Below are positions 10,801 to 25,239 of a DNA stretch of 64,000 bases, piece after piece (positions within the stretch are counted from its first letter, which is position 1; each line of letters begins with the position of its first letter). The position numbers and the translations under genes were made by a program. The DNA comes from Paulownia fortunei. Taxonomy: Eukaryota; Streptophyta; Magnoliopsida; Lamiales; Paulowniaceae. Below the pieces are notes generated by a model. That model did not search any database. It worked only from the letters and a program-made list of their open reading frames with translations, and was not told where the DNA came from. The stretch spans positions 103,281 to 167,280 of the forward strand of contig JAGSPU010000374.1 of assembly GCA_019321725.1 (NCBI GenBank), in the 5' to 3' direction.

Positions 10801-13800
10801 CGCAAATATTCCTATAGTGTTTTGTACTTTATGATGCATAATCTAAAAAATCCTAGTTTTTACTCCTAAAGATTAACAAAATAAACACCAGGCCATCCTC
10901 GTGCCTCGCTACTCTCTTTTATTTCTGTATTTTCAGATGCAAAATCTAAAAATTCAAACTTTTGCAACTCAAATTTTCACCTCCACCCTCCCACTAACAT
11001 CTCTGATGTGTTTTCTATTATAAGATATAGAATACAGAAAACCCTAGTTTTGGCAATAGAAAGTTTAACCCTAAAAACGCCATGCCATCCCCACCCTTTT
11101 GCTACTCTCTTTTTTAGTTTATGTATTTTATGATGTAAAATCAAAAAATCCTAACTTTTGCTACTGAAATTTCATAGTACAAAAATAGGCCACCCCCACC
11201 ACTTCGATCTCTCTTGTATTAAGTGTTCTATGATGTACAATCCTAAAAATCCTAATTTTTGCTAATAAAATTTTAATTGTATGAATCCAAGGCTACTACT
11301 ATCATCACATTAGTGTCGGACATTTGTTCTGTGTTTAAGGATGGAAAATCTAATAAACCCTGGTTTTTGCAAAAAATATTTTCACCCAACCATCTCGCAA
11401 ATATTCCTATAGTGTTTTGTACTTTATGATGCATAATCTAAAAAATCTTAGTTTTTACTCCTAAAGATTTAACAAAATAAACACCAGGCCATCCTCGTGC
11501 CTCGCTACTCTCTTTTGTTTGTGTATTTTCAGACGCAAAATTTAAAAAATCCCAACTTTTGTAACTCAAATTTTCACCTCCACCCTCCCACTAACATCTC
11601 TGATGTGTTTTCTATTATAAGATATAGAATACAGAAAACCCTAGTTTTGGCAATAGAAAGTTTAACCCTAAAAACGCCATGCCATCCCCACCCTTTTGCT
11701 ACTTTCTTTCTTAGTTTATGTATTTTACGATGTAAAATCAAAAAATCCTAACTTTTGCTACTGAAATTTCATAGTACAAAAATAGGCCACCCCCACCACT
11801 TCGATCTCTCTTGTATTAAGTGTTCTATGATGTACAATTCTAAAAACCTTAATTTTTGCTAATAAAATTTTAATTGTACGAATCCAAGGCTACTACTATC
11901 ATCACATTAGTGTCGGACATTTGTTCTGTGTTTAAGGATGGAAAATCTAATAAACCCTGGTTTTTGCAAAAAATATTTTCACCCCACCATCTCGCAAATA
12001 TTCCTATAGTGTTTTGTACTTTATGATGCATAATCTAAAAAATCTTAGTTTTTACACCTAAAGATTTAACAAAATAAACACCAGGCCATCCTCGTGCCTC
12101 GCTACTCTATTTTGTTTGTGTATTTTCAGATGTAAAATTTAAAAAATCCTAACTTTTTTAACTTAAATTTTCATCTCCACCCTCCCACTAACATCTCTGA
12201 TGTGTTTTTTAGTATAAGATATAGAATACAGAAAATCCTAGTTTTGGCAATAGAAAGTTTCACCATAAAAATGCCATGCCATCCCCACCCTTTCGCGACT
12301 CTCTTTCTTAGCTTATGTAGTTTATGATGTAAAATCAAAAAGTTCTAATTTTTGCTACTAAAAATTTCACAGTACAAAAAGAGACCACCCCCACCCCTTC
12401 ACTGTTCTCTCTTATATTTACTGTTCTATCATGTACAATCATAAAAATTCTAAATTTTGCTAATAAAATTTTAATTGTGCAAATCCAGGGCTACTACTAT
12501 CATCACATTAGTGTCGGACATTTGTTATGTGTTTAAGGATGGAAAATCTAATAAACCCTAGTTTTTACAAAAAAAATTTCACCCCACCATCTCGCAAATA
12601 TTCCTATAGTGTTTTGTACTTTATGATGCATAATCTAAAAAATCTTAGTTTTTACTCCTAAAGATTTAACAAAATAAACACCAGGCCATCCTCGTGCCTT
12701 GCTACTCTCTTTTGTTTGTGTATTTTCAGACACAAAATTTAAAAAATCCCAACTTTTTTAACTCAAATTTTCATCTCCACCCTCCCACTAACATCTCTGA
12801 TGTGTTTTTTAGTATAAGATATAGAATACAGAAAATCCTAGTTTTGGCAATAGAAAGTTTCACCATAAAAACGCCATGCCATCCCCACCCTTTCGCTACT
12901 CTCTTTCTTAGCTTATGTATTTTATGATGTAAAATCAAAAAGTTCTAATTTTTACTACTAAAAATTTCACAGTACAAAAAGAGACCACCCCCACCTCTTC
13001 ACTGTTCTCTCTTATATTTACTGTTCTATCATGTACAATCATAAAAATTCTAAATTTTGCTAATAAAATTTTAATTGTGCAAATCCAGGGCTACTACTCT
13101 CTCGTTAGTGTCGGACTTTTGTTCTGTGTTTATGCATGTAAAATCAAATAAACCCTTGTTTTGGCTATAAATATTTTCACCTCACCAGCTCGCTAATATT
13201 CCTCTAGTGCTTTGTACTTTATGATGCCTAATCCAAAAAATTCTAGTTTATGCTCCGAAAGTTTTAACAAAAAAGACACCGGGCCTCATGCCTTGCTAGT
13301 CTCTGTTGTTTCTGTATTTTCACACATAAAATATAAAAAATCCCAATTTTTGCAACTCAAATTTTCACCTCCACCCTCCCACTAACATCTCTGATGTGTT
13401 TTCTATTATAAGATATAGAATATAGAAAATCCTAATTTTGGTAATAGAAAGTTTCACCATAAAATTGCCATGCCATCCCCACCCTTTCGCTACTCTCTCT
13501 CTTAGCTTATGTATTTTATGATGTAAAATCAAAAAGTCCTAACTTTTGCTACTAAAAAGTTCACAGTACAAACATAAGCCACCCCAACCCCTTCGCTACT
13601 CTCTCTTGTATTAAATGTTCTATGATATACAATCCTAAAAACCCTAATTTTTGCTAATAAAATTTTAATAGTACAAATCCAAGGCTATTACTACTATCTC
13701 ATTAGTGTCGCACATTTGTTCTGTGTTTAAGGATGTAAAATCTAATAAACCCTAGTTTTGGCAATAAATATTTTCACCTCACCAGCTCGCTAATATTGTT

Positions 13801-14444
13801 CTAGTGCTTTGTACTTTATGACGCATAATCCAAAAAATCCTAGTTTTTGCTCCGAATGTTTTATAAAAACAAACACTAGGCCACCCTCGTGACTCGCTAG
13901 TTTCTGTTGTTTTTGTATTTTCAGATGCAAAATCTAAAAAACCTCAATTTCTGCAACTCAAATTTTCACCTCCACCCTCCCACTAATATTTCTGATGTGT
14001 TTTCTATTATAAGATATACAATACCGAAAACCCTAATTTTGGTAATAGAAATTTTCACCAGAAAATCGCCTTGCGATCCCCACATTTTCGCTACTCTCTC
14101 TCTTAGCTTATGTATTTTATGATGTAAAATCAAAAAGTTCTAACTTTTGCTACTGAAAATTTCACAGTACAAAAATAGGCCACCCCACCCCTTCGCTACT
14201 CTCTCTTGTATTTAATGTTCTATGATGTACAATCCTAAAAATCCTAAATTTTGCTAATAAAATTTTAATTGTACAAATCCAAGGCTACTGCTATCATCTA
14301 ATTAGTGTCGAATATTTGTTCTGTGTTTAAGGATGTAAAATCTAATAAACTTTCATTTTTGCAAAAAATATTTTCACCCCACCGGCTCGCAAATATTCCT
14401 ATAGTATTTTGTACTTTATGATGCATAATCTAAAAAATCCTAGC
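7873..14444 (+). repeat. 6.57 kb higher-order repeat (11 monomers), copy 1
   Basis: Sequence from 7873 onward matches sequence 6,572-6,573 bp downstream almost base for base. Matching landmarks are 7917/14489, 8515/15087, 9098/15671, 9616/16189, 11497/18069, 12694/19267 and 13907/20480. The unit equals 11 monomers of ~597.5 bp. Left of 7873 the match drops to ordinary monomer-level similarity. Inside the unit, an 8 bp microduplication (CCCACCCT, near 9776-9795) marks one monomer. The block around 9360-10250 resembles 12960-13840. Confidence 0.93.
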
Positions 14445-17400
14445 TTTTACTCCTAAAGATTTAACAAAATAAACACCAGGCCATCCTCGTGCCTCGCTAC
14501 TCTCTATTGTTTCTCTATTTTCAGACGCAAAATCTAAAAAATCCCAACTTCTGTAACTCAAATTTTTACCTCCACTCTCCCACTAACATCTCTGATGTAT
14601 TTTCTATTATAAGATGTAGAATACAGAAAACCGTAGTTTTGATAATAGAAAGTTTCACCATAAAAACGCCATGCCATCCCCACCCTTTCGCTACTCTCTT
14701 TCTTAGCTTATGTATTTTATGATGTAAAATCAAAAAGTTATAATTTTTGCTACAGAAAATTTCACAGTACAAAAACAGACCACCCCCACCCCTTCGTTGC
14801 TCTTTCTTGTATTTTGTGTTATATCATGTACAATCCTAAAAATTCTAATTGTTCGTAATAAAATTTTAATAGTGCAAATCCAAGGCTACTACGCTCTTGT
14901 TAGTATCGGACTTTTGTTCTGTGTTTAAGCATGTAAAATCTAATAAACCCTAGTTTTGGCTATAAATATTTTCACCTCACCAGCTCGCTAATATTCCTCT
15001 AGTACTTTGTACTTTATAACGCATAATCCAAAAAATCCTAGTTCTTGCTCCGAAAGTTTTAACAAAAAAAATACCAGCCCACCCTCATGCCTCGCTACTC
15101 TCTGTTATTTTTGTATTTTCAGACACAAAATCTAAAAAATCCCAACTTCTTTAACTCAAATTTTTACCTCCACCCTCCCACTAACATCTCTAATGTGTTT
15201 TCTTTTATAAGATATGGAATACAGAAAACCCTAGTTTTGGCAATAGAAAGTTTCACTATAAAAACGCCATGCCATCCCCAACCTTTCGCTACTCTCTTTC
15301 TTAGCTTATGTATTTTATGTTGTAAAATCAAAAAGTTCTAATTTTTGCTACTGAAAATTTCACAGTATAAAAACAGACCACCCCCACCCCTTTGCTGCTA
15401 TCTCTTGTATTTAGAGTTCTATCATGTACAATCCTAAAAATTCTAATTTTTCGTAATAAAATTTTAATAATGCCAATCCAAGGCTACTACCCTCTCATTA
15501 GTGTCGGACTTTTGTTATGTGTTTAAACTTGAAAAATCTAATAAACCCTAGTTTTGGATATAAATATTTTCACCTCACCAGCTCGCTAATATTTCTTTAG
15601 TGCTTTGTACTTTATGACGCATAATCCAAAAAATCATAATTTTTAACGAAAAAAACACCAGCCCACCCTCGTGCCACGCTACTCTCTGTTGTTTCTATAT
15701 TTTCAGATGCAAAATCTAAAAAATCCAAATTTCTGGAACTCAAATTTTCACCACCACCCTCACACTAGTATCTCTGATGTATTTTCTATTATAAGATACA
15801 GAATACAGAAAACTCTAGTTTTGGCAATAGAAAGTTTCACTATAAAAACGCCATGCCATCCCTACCCTTTCGCTACTCTCTCTCTTAGCTTATGTATTTT
15901 ATGATGTAAAATCAAAAAGTTCTAATTTTTGCTACTAAAAATTTCACAGTACAAAAAGAGACCACCCCCACCCCTTCACTGTTCTCTCTTATATTTACTG
16001 TTCTATCATGTACAATCATAAAAATTCTAAATTTTGCTAATAAAATTTTAATTGTGCAAATCCAGGGCTACTACTCTCTCGTTAGTGTCAGACTTTTATT
16101 CTGTGTTTATGCATGTAAAATCTAATAAACCCTTGTTTTGGCTATAAATATTTTCACCTCACCAACTCGCTAATATTCCTCTAGTGCTTTGTACTTTATG
16201 ATGCCTAATCCAAAAAATTCTAGTTTATTCTCCGAAAGTTTTAACAAAAAAAACACCAGGCCTCATGCCTTGCTAGTCTCTGTTGTTTCTGTATTTTCAC
16301 ACATAAAATATAAAATATCCCAATTTCTGCAACTCAAATTTTCACCTCCACCCTCCCACCCTCCCACTAACATCTCTGATGTGTTTTCTATTATAAGATA
16401 TAGAATATAGAAAATCCTAATTTTGGTAATAGAAAGTTTCACCATAAAATTGCCATGCCATCCCCACCCTTTCGCTACTCTCTCTCTTAGCTTATGTATT
16501 TTATGATGTAAAATCAAAAAGTCCTAACTTTTGCTACTGAAAAGTTCACAGTACAAACATAAGCCACCCCAACCCCTTCGCTACTCTCTCTTGTATTAAA
16601 TGTTCTATGATATACAATCCTAAAAACCCTAATTTTTGCTAATAAAATTTTAATAGTACAAACCCAAGGCTATTACTACTATCTCATTAGTGTCGCACAT
16701 TTGTTCTGTGTTTAAGGATGTAAAATCTAATAAACCCTTGTTTTGGCTATAAATATTTTCACCTCACCAGCTCGCTAATATTGTTCTAGTGCTTTGTACT
16801 TTATGACGCATAATCCAAAAAATCCTAGTTTTTGCTCCGAATGTTTTAACAAAACAAACACCAGGCCACCCTCGTGCCTTGTTGGTCTCTGTTGTTTCTG
16901 TATTTTCACATGTAAAATCTAAAAAATCCCAATTTCTGCAACTCAAATTTTCACCTCCACCCTCCCACTAACATCTCTGATGTGTTTTCTATTATAAGAT
17001 ATAGAATATAGAAAATCCTAATTTTGGTAATAGAAAGTTTCACCATAAAATTGTCATGCCATCCCCACCCTTTCGCTACGCTCTCTCTTAGCTTATGTAT
17101 TTTATGATGTAATATCGAAAAGTCCTAACTTTTGCTACTGAAAATTTCACAGTACAAACATAAGCCACCCCAACCCCTTCGATACACTCTCTTGTATTAA
17201 ATGTTCTATAATATACAACCCTAAAAACCCTAATTTTTGCTAATAAAATTTTAATAGTACAAATCCAAGGCTATTACTACTATCTCATTAGTGTCGCACA
17301 TTTGTTCTATGTTTAAGGATGTAAAATCTAATAAACCTTAGTTTTTGCAAAAATATTTTCACCCCACCGGCTCGCAAATATTCCTATAGTGTTTTGTACT

Positions 17401-20400
17401 TTATGATGCATAATCTAAAAAATCCTAGTTTTTACTCCTAAAGATTAACAAAATAAACACCAGGCCATCCTCGTGCCTCGCTACTCTCTTTTATTTCTGT
17501 ATTTTCAGATGCAAAATCTAAAAATTCAAACTTTTGCAACTCAAATTTTCACCTCCACCCTCCCACTAACATCTCTGATGTGTTTTCTATTATAAGATAT
17601 AGAATACAGAAAACCCTAGTTTTGGCAATAGAAAGTTTAACCCTAAAAACGCCATGCCATCCCCACCCTTTTGCTACTCTCTTTTTTAGTTTATGTATTT
17701 TATGATGTAAAATCAAAAAATCCTAACTTTTGCTACTGAAATTTCATAGTACAAAAATAGGCCACCCCCACCACTTCGATCTCTCTTGTATTAAGTGTTC
17801 TATGATGTACAATCCTAAAAATCCTAATTTTTGCTAATAAAATTTTAATTGTATGAATCCAAGGCTACTACTATCATCACATTAGTGTCGGACATTTGTT
17901 CTGTGTTTAAGGATGGAAAATCTAATAAACCCTGGTTTTTGCAAAAAATATTTTCACCCAACCATCTCGCAAATATTCCTATAGTGTTTTGTACTTTATG
18001 ATGCATAATCTAAAAAATCTTAGTTTTTACTCCTAAAGATTTAACAAAATAAACACCAGGCCATCCTCGTGCCTCGCTACTCTCTTTTGTTTGTGTATTT
18101 TCAGACGCAAAATTTAAAAAATCCCAACTTTTGTAACTCAAATTTTCACCTCCACCCTCCCACTAACATCTCTGATGTGTTTTCTATTATAAGATATAGA
18201 ATACAGAAAACCCTAGTTTTGGCAATAGAAAGTTTAACCCTAAAAACGCCATGCCATCCCCACCCTTTTGCTACTTTCTTTCTTAGTTTATGTATTTTAC
18301 GATGTAAAATCAAAAAATCCTAACTTTTGCTACTGAAATTTCATAGTACAAAAATAGGCCACCCCCACCACTTCGATCTCTCTTGTATTAAGTGTTCTAT
18401 GATGTACAATTCTAAAAACCTTAATTTTTGCTAATAAAATTTTAATTGTACGAATCCAAGGCTACTACTATCATCACATTAGTGTCGGACATTTGTTCTG
18501 TGTTTAAGGATGGAAAATCTAATAAACCCTGGTTTTTGCAAAAAATATTTTCACCCCACCATCTCGCAAATATTCCTATAGTGTTTTGTACTTTATGATG
18601 CATAATCTAAAAAATCTTAGTTTTTACACCTAAAGATTTAACAAAATAAACACCAGGCCATCCTCGTGCCTCGCTACTCTATTTTGTTTGTGTATTTTCA
18701 GATGTAAAATTTAAAAAATCCTAACTTTTTTAACTTAAATTTTCATCTCCACCCTCCCACTAACATCTCTGATGTGTTTTTTAGTATAAGATATAGAATA
18801 CAGAAAATCCTAGTTTTGGCAATAGAAAGTTTCACCATAAAAATGCCATGCCATCCCCACCCTTTCGCGACTCTCTTTCTTAGCTTATGTAGTTTATGAT
18901 GTAAAATCAAAAAGTTCTAATTTTTGCTACTAAAAATTTCACAGTACAAAAAGAGACCACCCCCACCCCTTCACTGTTCTCTCTTATATTTACTGTTCTA
19001 TCATGTACAATCATAAAAATTCTAAATTTTGCTAATAAAATTTTAATTGTGCAAATCCAGGGCTACTACTATCATCACATTAGTGTCGGACATTTGTTAT
19101 GTGTTTAAGGATGGAAAATCTAATAAACCCTAGTTTTTACAAAAAAAAATTTCACCCCACCATCTCGCAAATATTCCTATAGTGTTTTGTACTTTATGAT
19201 GCATAATCTAAAAAATCTTAGTTTTTACTCCTAAAGATTTAACAAAATAAACACCAGGCCATCCTCGTGCCTTGCTACTCTCTTTTGTTTGTGTATTTTC
19301 AGACACAAAATTTAAAAAATCCCAACTTTTTTAACTCAAATTTTCATCTCCACCCTCCCACTAACATCTCTGATGTGTTTTTTAGTATAAGATATAGAAT
19401 ACAGAAAATCCTAGTTTTGGCAATAGAAAGTTTCACCATAAAAACGCCATGCCATCCCCACCCTTTCGCTACTCTCTTTCTTAGCTTATGTATTTTATGA
19501 TGTAAAATCAAAAAGTTCTAATTTTTACTACTAAAAATTTCACAGTACAAAAAGAGACCACCCCCACCTCTTCACTGTTCTCTCTTATATTTACTGTTCT
19601 ATCATGTACAATCATAAAAATTCTAAATTTTGCTAATAAAATTTTAATTGTGCAAATCCAGGGCTACTACTCTCTCGTTAGTGTCGGACTTTTGTTCTGT
19701 GTTTATGCATGTAAAATCAAATAAACCCTTGTTTTGGCTATAAATATTTTCACCTCACCAGCTCGCTAATATTCCTCTAGTGCTTTGTACTTTATGATGC
19801 CTAATCCAAAAAATTCTAGTTTATGCTCCGAAAGTTTTAACAAAAAAGACACCGGGCCTCATGCCTTGCTAGTCTCTGTTGTTTCTGTATTTTCACACAT
19901 AAAATATAAAAAATCCCAATTTTTGCAACTCAAATTTTCACCTCCACCCTCCCACTAACATCTCTGATGTGTTTTCTATTATAAGATATAGAATATAGAA
20001 AATCCTAATTTTGGTAATAGAAAGTTTCACCATAAAATTGCCATGCCATCCCCACCCTTTCGCTACTCTCTCTCTTAGCTTATGTATTTTATGATGTAAA
20101 ATCAAAAAGTCCTAACTTTTGCTACTAAAAAGTTCACAGTACAAACATAAGCCACCCCAACCCCTTCGCTACTCTCTCTTGTATTAAATGTTCTATGATA
20201 TACAATCCTAAAAACCCTAATTTTTGCTAATAAAATTTTAATAGTACAAATCCAAGGCTATTACTACTATCTCATTAGTGTCGCACATTTGTTCTGTGTT
20301 TAAGGATGTAAAATCTAATAAACCCTAGTTTTGGCAATAAATATTTTCACCTCACCAGCTCGCTAATATTGTTCTAGTGCTTTGTACTTTATGACGCATA

Positions 20401-21018
20401 ATCCAAAAAATCCTAGTTTTTGCTCCGAATGTTTTATAAAAACAAACACTAGGCCACCCTCGTGACTCGCTAGTTTCTGTTGTTTTTGTATTTTCAGATG
20501 CAAAATCTAAAAAACCTCAATTTCTGCAACTCAAATTTTCACCTCCACCCTCCCACTAATATTTCTGATGTGTTTTCTATTATAAGATATACAATACCGA
20601 AAACCCTAATTTTGGTAATAGAAATTTTCACCAGAAAATCGCCTTGCGATCCCCACATTTTCGCTACTCTCTCTCTTAGCTTATGTATTTTATGATGTAA
20701 AATCAAAAAGTTCTAACTTTTGCTACTGAAAATTTCACAGTACAAAAATAGGCCACCCCCACCCCTTCGCTACTCTCTCTTGTATTTAATGTTCTATGAT
20801 GTACAATCCTAAAAATCCTAAATTTTGCTAATAAAATTTTAATTGTACAAATCCAAGGCTACTGCTATCATCTAATTAGTGTCGAATATTTGTTCTGTGT
20901 TTAAGGATGTAAAATCTAATAAACTTTCATTTTTGCAAAAAATATTTTCACCCCACCGGCTCGCAAATATTCCTATAGTATTTTGTACTTTATGATGCAT
21001 AATCTAAAAAATCCTAGC
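14445..21018 (+). repeat. 6.57 kb higher-order repeat (11 monomers), copy 2
   Basis: This unit is near-identical to copy 1. Landmark offsets step 6572, 6573, 6572, 6573, 6574 along the unit. Four one-base length changes account for these steps: a C added in a C run near 15382, an A lost near 17347, an A added near 19141-19149, and a C added near 20756. I saw no substitution in the stretches I compared. The duplication is therefore very recent, or the copies were kept identical by gene conversion. An assembly duplication is the alternative. Confidence 0.93.
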
Positions 21019-22498
21019 TTTTACTCCTAAAGATTTAACAAAATAAACACCAGGCCATCCTCGTGCCTCGCTACTCTCTATTGTTTCTCTATTTTCAGAC
21101 GCAAAATCTAAAAAATCCCAACTTCTGTAACTCAAATTTTTACCTCCACTCTCCCACTAACATCTCTGATGTATTTTCTATTATAAGATGTAGAATACAG
21201 AAAACCGTAGTTTTGATAATAGAAAGTTTCACCATAAAAACGCCATGCCATCCCCACCCTTTCGCTACTCTCTTTCTTAGCTTATGTATTTTATGATGTA
21301 AAATCAAAAAGTTATAATTTTTGCTACAGAAAATTTCACAGTACAAAAACAGACCACCCCCACCCCTTCGTTGCTCTTTCTTGTATTTTGTGTTATATCA
21401 TGTACAATCCTAAAAATTCTAATTGTTCGTAATAAAATTTTAATAGTGCAAATCCAAGGCTACTACGCTCTTGTTAGTATCGGACTTTTGTTCTGTGTTT
21501 AAGCATGTAAAATCTAATAAACCCTAGTTTTGGCTATAAATATTTTCACCTCACCAGCTCGCTAATATTCCTCTAGTACTTTGTACTTTATAACGCATAA
21601 TCCAAAAAATCCTAGTTCTTGCTCCGAAAGTTTTAACAAAAAAAATACCAGCCCACCCTCATGCCTCGCTACTCTCTGTTATTTTTGTATTTTCAGACAC
21701 AAAATCTAAAAAATCCCAACTTCTTTAACTCAAATTTTTACCTCCACCCTCCCACTAACATCTCTAATGTGTTTTCTTTTATAAGATATGGAATACAGAA
21801 AACCCTAGTTTTGGCAATAGAAAGTTTCACTATAAAAACGCCATGCCATCCCCAACCTTTCGCTACTCTCTTTCTTAGCTTATGTATTTTATGTTGTAAA
21901 ATCAAAAAGTTCTAATTTTTGCTACTGAAAATTTCACAGTATAAAAACAGACCACCCCCACCCCTTTGCTGCTATCTCTTGTATTTAGAGTTCTATCATG
22001 TACAATCCTAAAAATTCTAATTTTTCGTAATAAAATTTTAATAATGCCAATCCAAGGCTACTACCCTCTCATTAGTGTCGGACTTTTGTTATGTGTTTAA
22101 ACTTGAAAAATCTAATAAACCCTAGTTTTGGATATAATATTTTCACCTCACCAGCTCGCTAATATTTCTTTAGTGCTTTGTACTTTATGACGCATAATCC
22201 AAAAAATCATAATTTTTAACGAAAAAAACACCAGCCCACCCTCGTGCCACGCTACTCTCTGTTGTTTCTATATTTTCAGATGCAAAATCTAAAAAATCCA
22301 AATTTCTGGAACTCAAATTTTCACCACCACCCTCACACTAGTATCTCTGATGTATTTTCTATTATAAGATACAGAATACAGAAAACTCTAGTTTTGGCAA
22401 TAGAAAGTTTCACTATAAAAACGCCATGCCATCCCTACCCTTTCGCTACTCTCTCTCTTAGCTTATGTATTTTATGATGTAAAATCAAAAAGTTCTAA
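21019..22498 (+). repeat. 6.57 kb higher-order repeat, copy 3 (first ~1.48 kb only)
   Basis: It follows copy 2 in phase: landmarks 14489, 15087 and 15671 recur at 21063, 21661 and 22244. The one-base step at the last comes from an A lost near 22137 (GATATAATATT in place of GATATAAATATT). The match ends at about 22498, inside subrepeat E, where TTCTAACTTTTCC replaces TTCTAATTTTTGC. Sequence beyond is only ordinary monomer-level relative. Confidence 0.9.
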
Positions 22499-25239
22499 CT
22501 TTTCCTACTGAAAATTTTACAGTACAAAAATAGGCCACCCCCACCATTTCGCTACTCTCTGTTGTATTTAGTGTTCTATAATGTACAATCCTAAAAATCC
22601 TAATTTTGCTAATAAAATTTTAATTGTACAAATCAAAGCTACTAATATCATCTCAATAGTGTCGGACATTTGTTTTGTGTTTAAAGATGTAAAATTAATA
22701 AACCCTAGATTTTGTTAAAAATATTTTCACCCCACAAGCTCGCAAATATTTCTATAGTGTTTTGTACTTTATGATGCATAATATAAAAAATCCTAGTTTT
22801 TACACCTAAAGATTTAACAAAATAAACACCAGGCCATCCTCGTGCCTTGCTACTCTCTGTTGTTTCTCTATTTTCGGACGCAAAATCTAAAAAATCCCAA
22901 CTTCTGTAACTCAAATTTTTACCTCCACTCTCCCACTAACATCTCTTATGTGTTTTTCTATTATAAGATATAGAATACAGAAAACTCTAGTTTTGGCAAT
23001 AGAAAGTTTCACTGTAAAACGCGATGCCATCCCCACCCTTTCACTACTCTCTTTCTTAGCTTATGTATTTTATGATGTAAAATAAAAAAGTTCTAACTTT
23101 TGCTACTGAAAATTTCACAGTACAAAAATAGGCCACCCCCACCCCTTCGCTACTCTCTGTTGTATTAGTGTTATATAATGTACAATTCTAAAAACCCTAA
23201 TTTTTGCTAATAAAATTTTAATTGTACAAATCAAGGCTACTACTATCATCTCAAAAGTGTCGGACATTTGTTTTGTTTTAAGATGTAAAATCTAATAAAC
23301 CCCAGATTTTGTTAAAAATATTTTCACCCACCAGCTCACAAATATTTCTATAGTGTTTTGTACTTTATGATGCATAATCTAAAAAATCCTAGTTTTTACT
23401 CCTAAAGATTTGAACAAAATAAACACCAGGCCATCCTCGTGCCTCGCTACTCTCTGTTTTTTCTCTATTTTCAGACGCAAAATTTAAAAAATCCCAACTT
23501 CTGTAACTCAAATTTTACCTCCACTCTCCCACTAACATCTCTGATGTGTTTTCTATTATAAGATATAGAATACAGAAAACCCTAGTTTTGATAATAGAAA
23601 GTTTCACCTAAAAACATCATGCCATCCCACCCTTTCGCTACTCTCTTTCTTAGCTTATGTATTTTATGATGTAAAATCAAAAAGTTATAATTTTTGCTAC
23701 TGAAAATTTCACAGTACAAAAACAGACCACCCCACCCCTTCGTTGCTCTTTCTTGTATTTTGTGTTATATCATGTACAATCCTAAAAATTCTAATTTTTC
23801 GTAATAAAATTTTAATAGTGCAAATCCAAGGCTACTACCTTTCGTTAGTATCGACTTTTGTTCTGTGTTTAAGCATGTAAAATCTAATAAACCCTAGTTT
23901 TGGCTATAAATATTTTCACCTCACCAGCTCGCTAATATTCCTCTAGTGCTTTGTACTTTAACGCATAATCCAAAAAATCCTAGTTTTGCTCCGAAAGTTT
24001 TAACAAAAAAAATACCAGGCCACCCTCGTGCCTCGCTACTCTCTGTTGTTTTTGTATTTTCAACACAAAATCTAAAAAATCCCAGCTTCTATAACTCAAA
24101 TTTTCACCTCCACCCTCCCACTAACATCTCTAATGTGTTTTTTTTATAAGATATAGAATACAGAAAAGTTTTGGCAATAGAAAGTTTCACTATAAAAACG
24201 CCATGCCATCCCCACCCTTTCGCTACTCTCTTTCTTAGCTTATGTATTTTATGTTGTAAAATCAAAAATTCTAATTTTTGCTACTGAAAATTTCACAGTA
24301 TAAAAACAGACCACCCCACCCCTTCGCTGCTATCTCTGTATTTAGTGTTCTATCATATACAATCCTAAAAATTCTAATTTTTCGTAATAAAATTTTAATA
24401 GTGCAAATCCAAGGCTACTACCCTCTCGTTAGTGTCGGACTTTTGTTCTATGTTTAAGGATGAAAAATCTAATAAACCCTAGTTTTGGCTATAAATATTT
24501 TCACCTCACCAGCTCGCTAATATTCCTTAGTGCTTGTACTTTATGAGCATAATCCAAAAATCATAATTTTTGCTCCAAAGTTTTAACAAAAAAAACACCA
24601 GCCCACCCTCGTGCCACGCTACTCTTGTTGTTTTTGTATTTTCAGATGCAAAATCTAAAAAATTCCAATTTACGCAACTCAAGTTTTCACCTCCCCTCCC
24701 ACTAACATCTCTGATGTGTTTTCTATTATAAGATATGAATACAGAAAATCCTAATTTTGGCAATAGAAAGTTTCACCATAAAATTGCCATGCCATCCCAC
24801 CCTTTCGCACTCTCTCTCTATCTTATGTATTTTATGATGTAAAATCAAAAAGTCCTAACTTTTGCTACTGAAAATTTCACAGTACAAAAATAATCCACCC
24901 CCACCCCTTCGATACTCTCTCTTGTAAAATGTTCTATGATATGCAATCCTAAAAATCCTAATTTTTCTAATAAAATTTTAATTGTACAAATCCAAGGCTA
25001 TTACTACCATTTATTAATGTCGGACATTTGTTTGTGTTTAAGGATGTAAAATCTAATAAGCCCTAGTTTTTGCTAAAAATATTTTCACCCACCAACTCGC
25101 AAATATTCCTCTAGTGTTTTGTACTTTATGATGCATAATCCAAAAAACCATAGTTTTTGCTCTGAAAGTTTTAAAAAAAAAACACCAGGCCACCTCGTGC
25201 CTTGCCACTCTCTGTTGTTTCTGTATTTTCAGACGCAAA
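22499..25239 (+). repeat. Degenerate 597 bp monomers with many one-base losses
   Basis: About 4.6 monomers keep the A-F order but are frayed by many single-base deletions relative to every other part of the array. Examples are TGTATTAGTGTTATATAAT near 23163, GTTTTAAGATG near 23273, CACCTAAAAAC near 23606 and ATGAGCATAATCC near 24544. Spacing between landmarks shrinks accordingly. The cause could be genuine decay in an unhomogenised zone, or lower consensus quality in the assembly. Confidence 0.85.
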
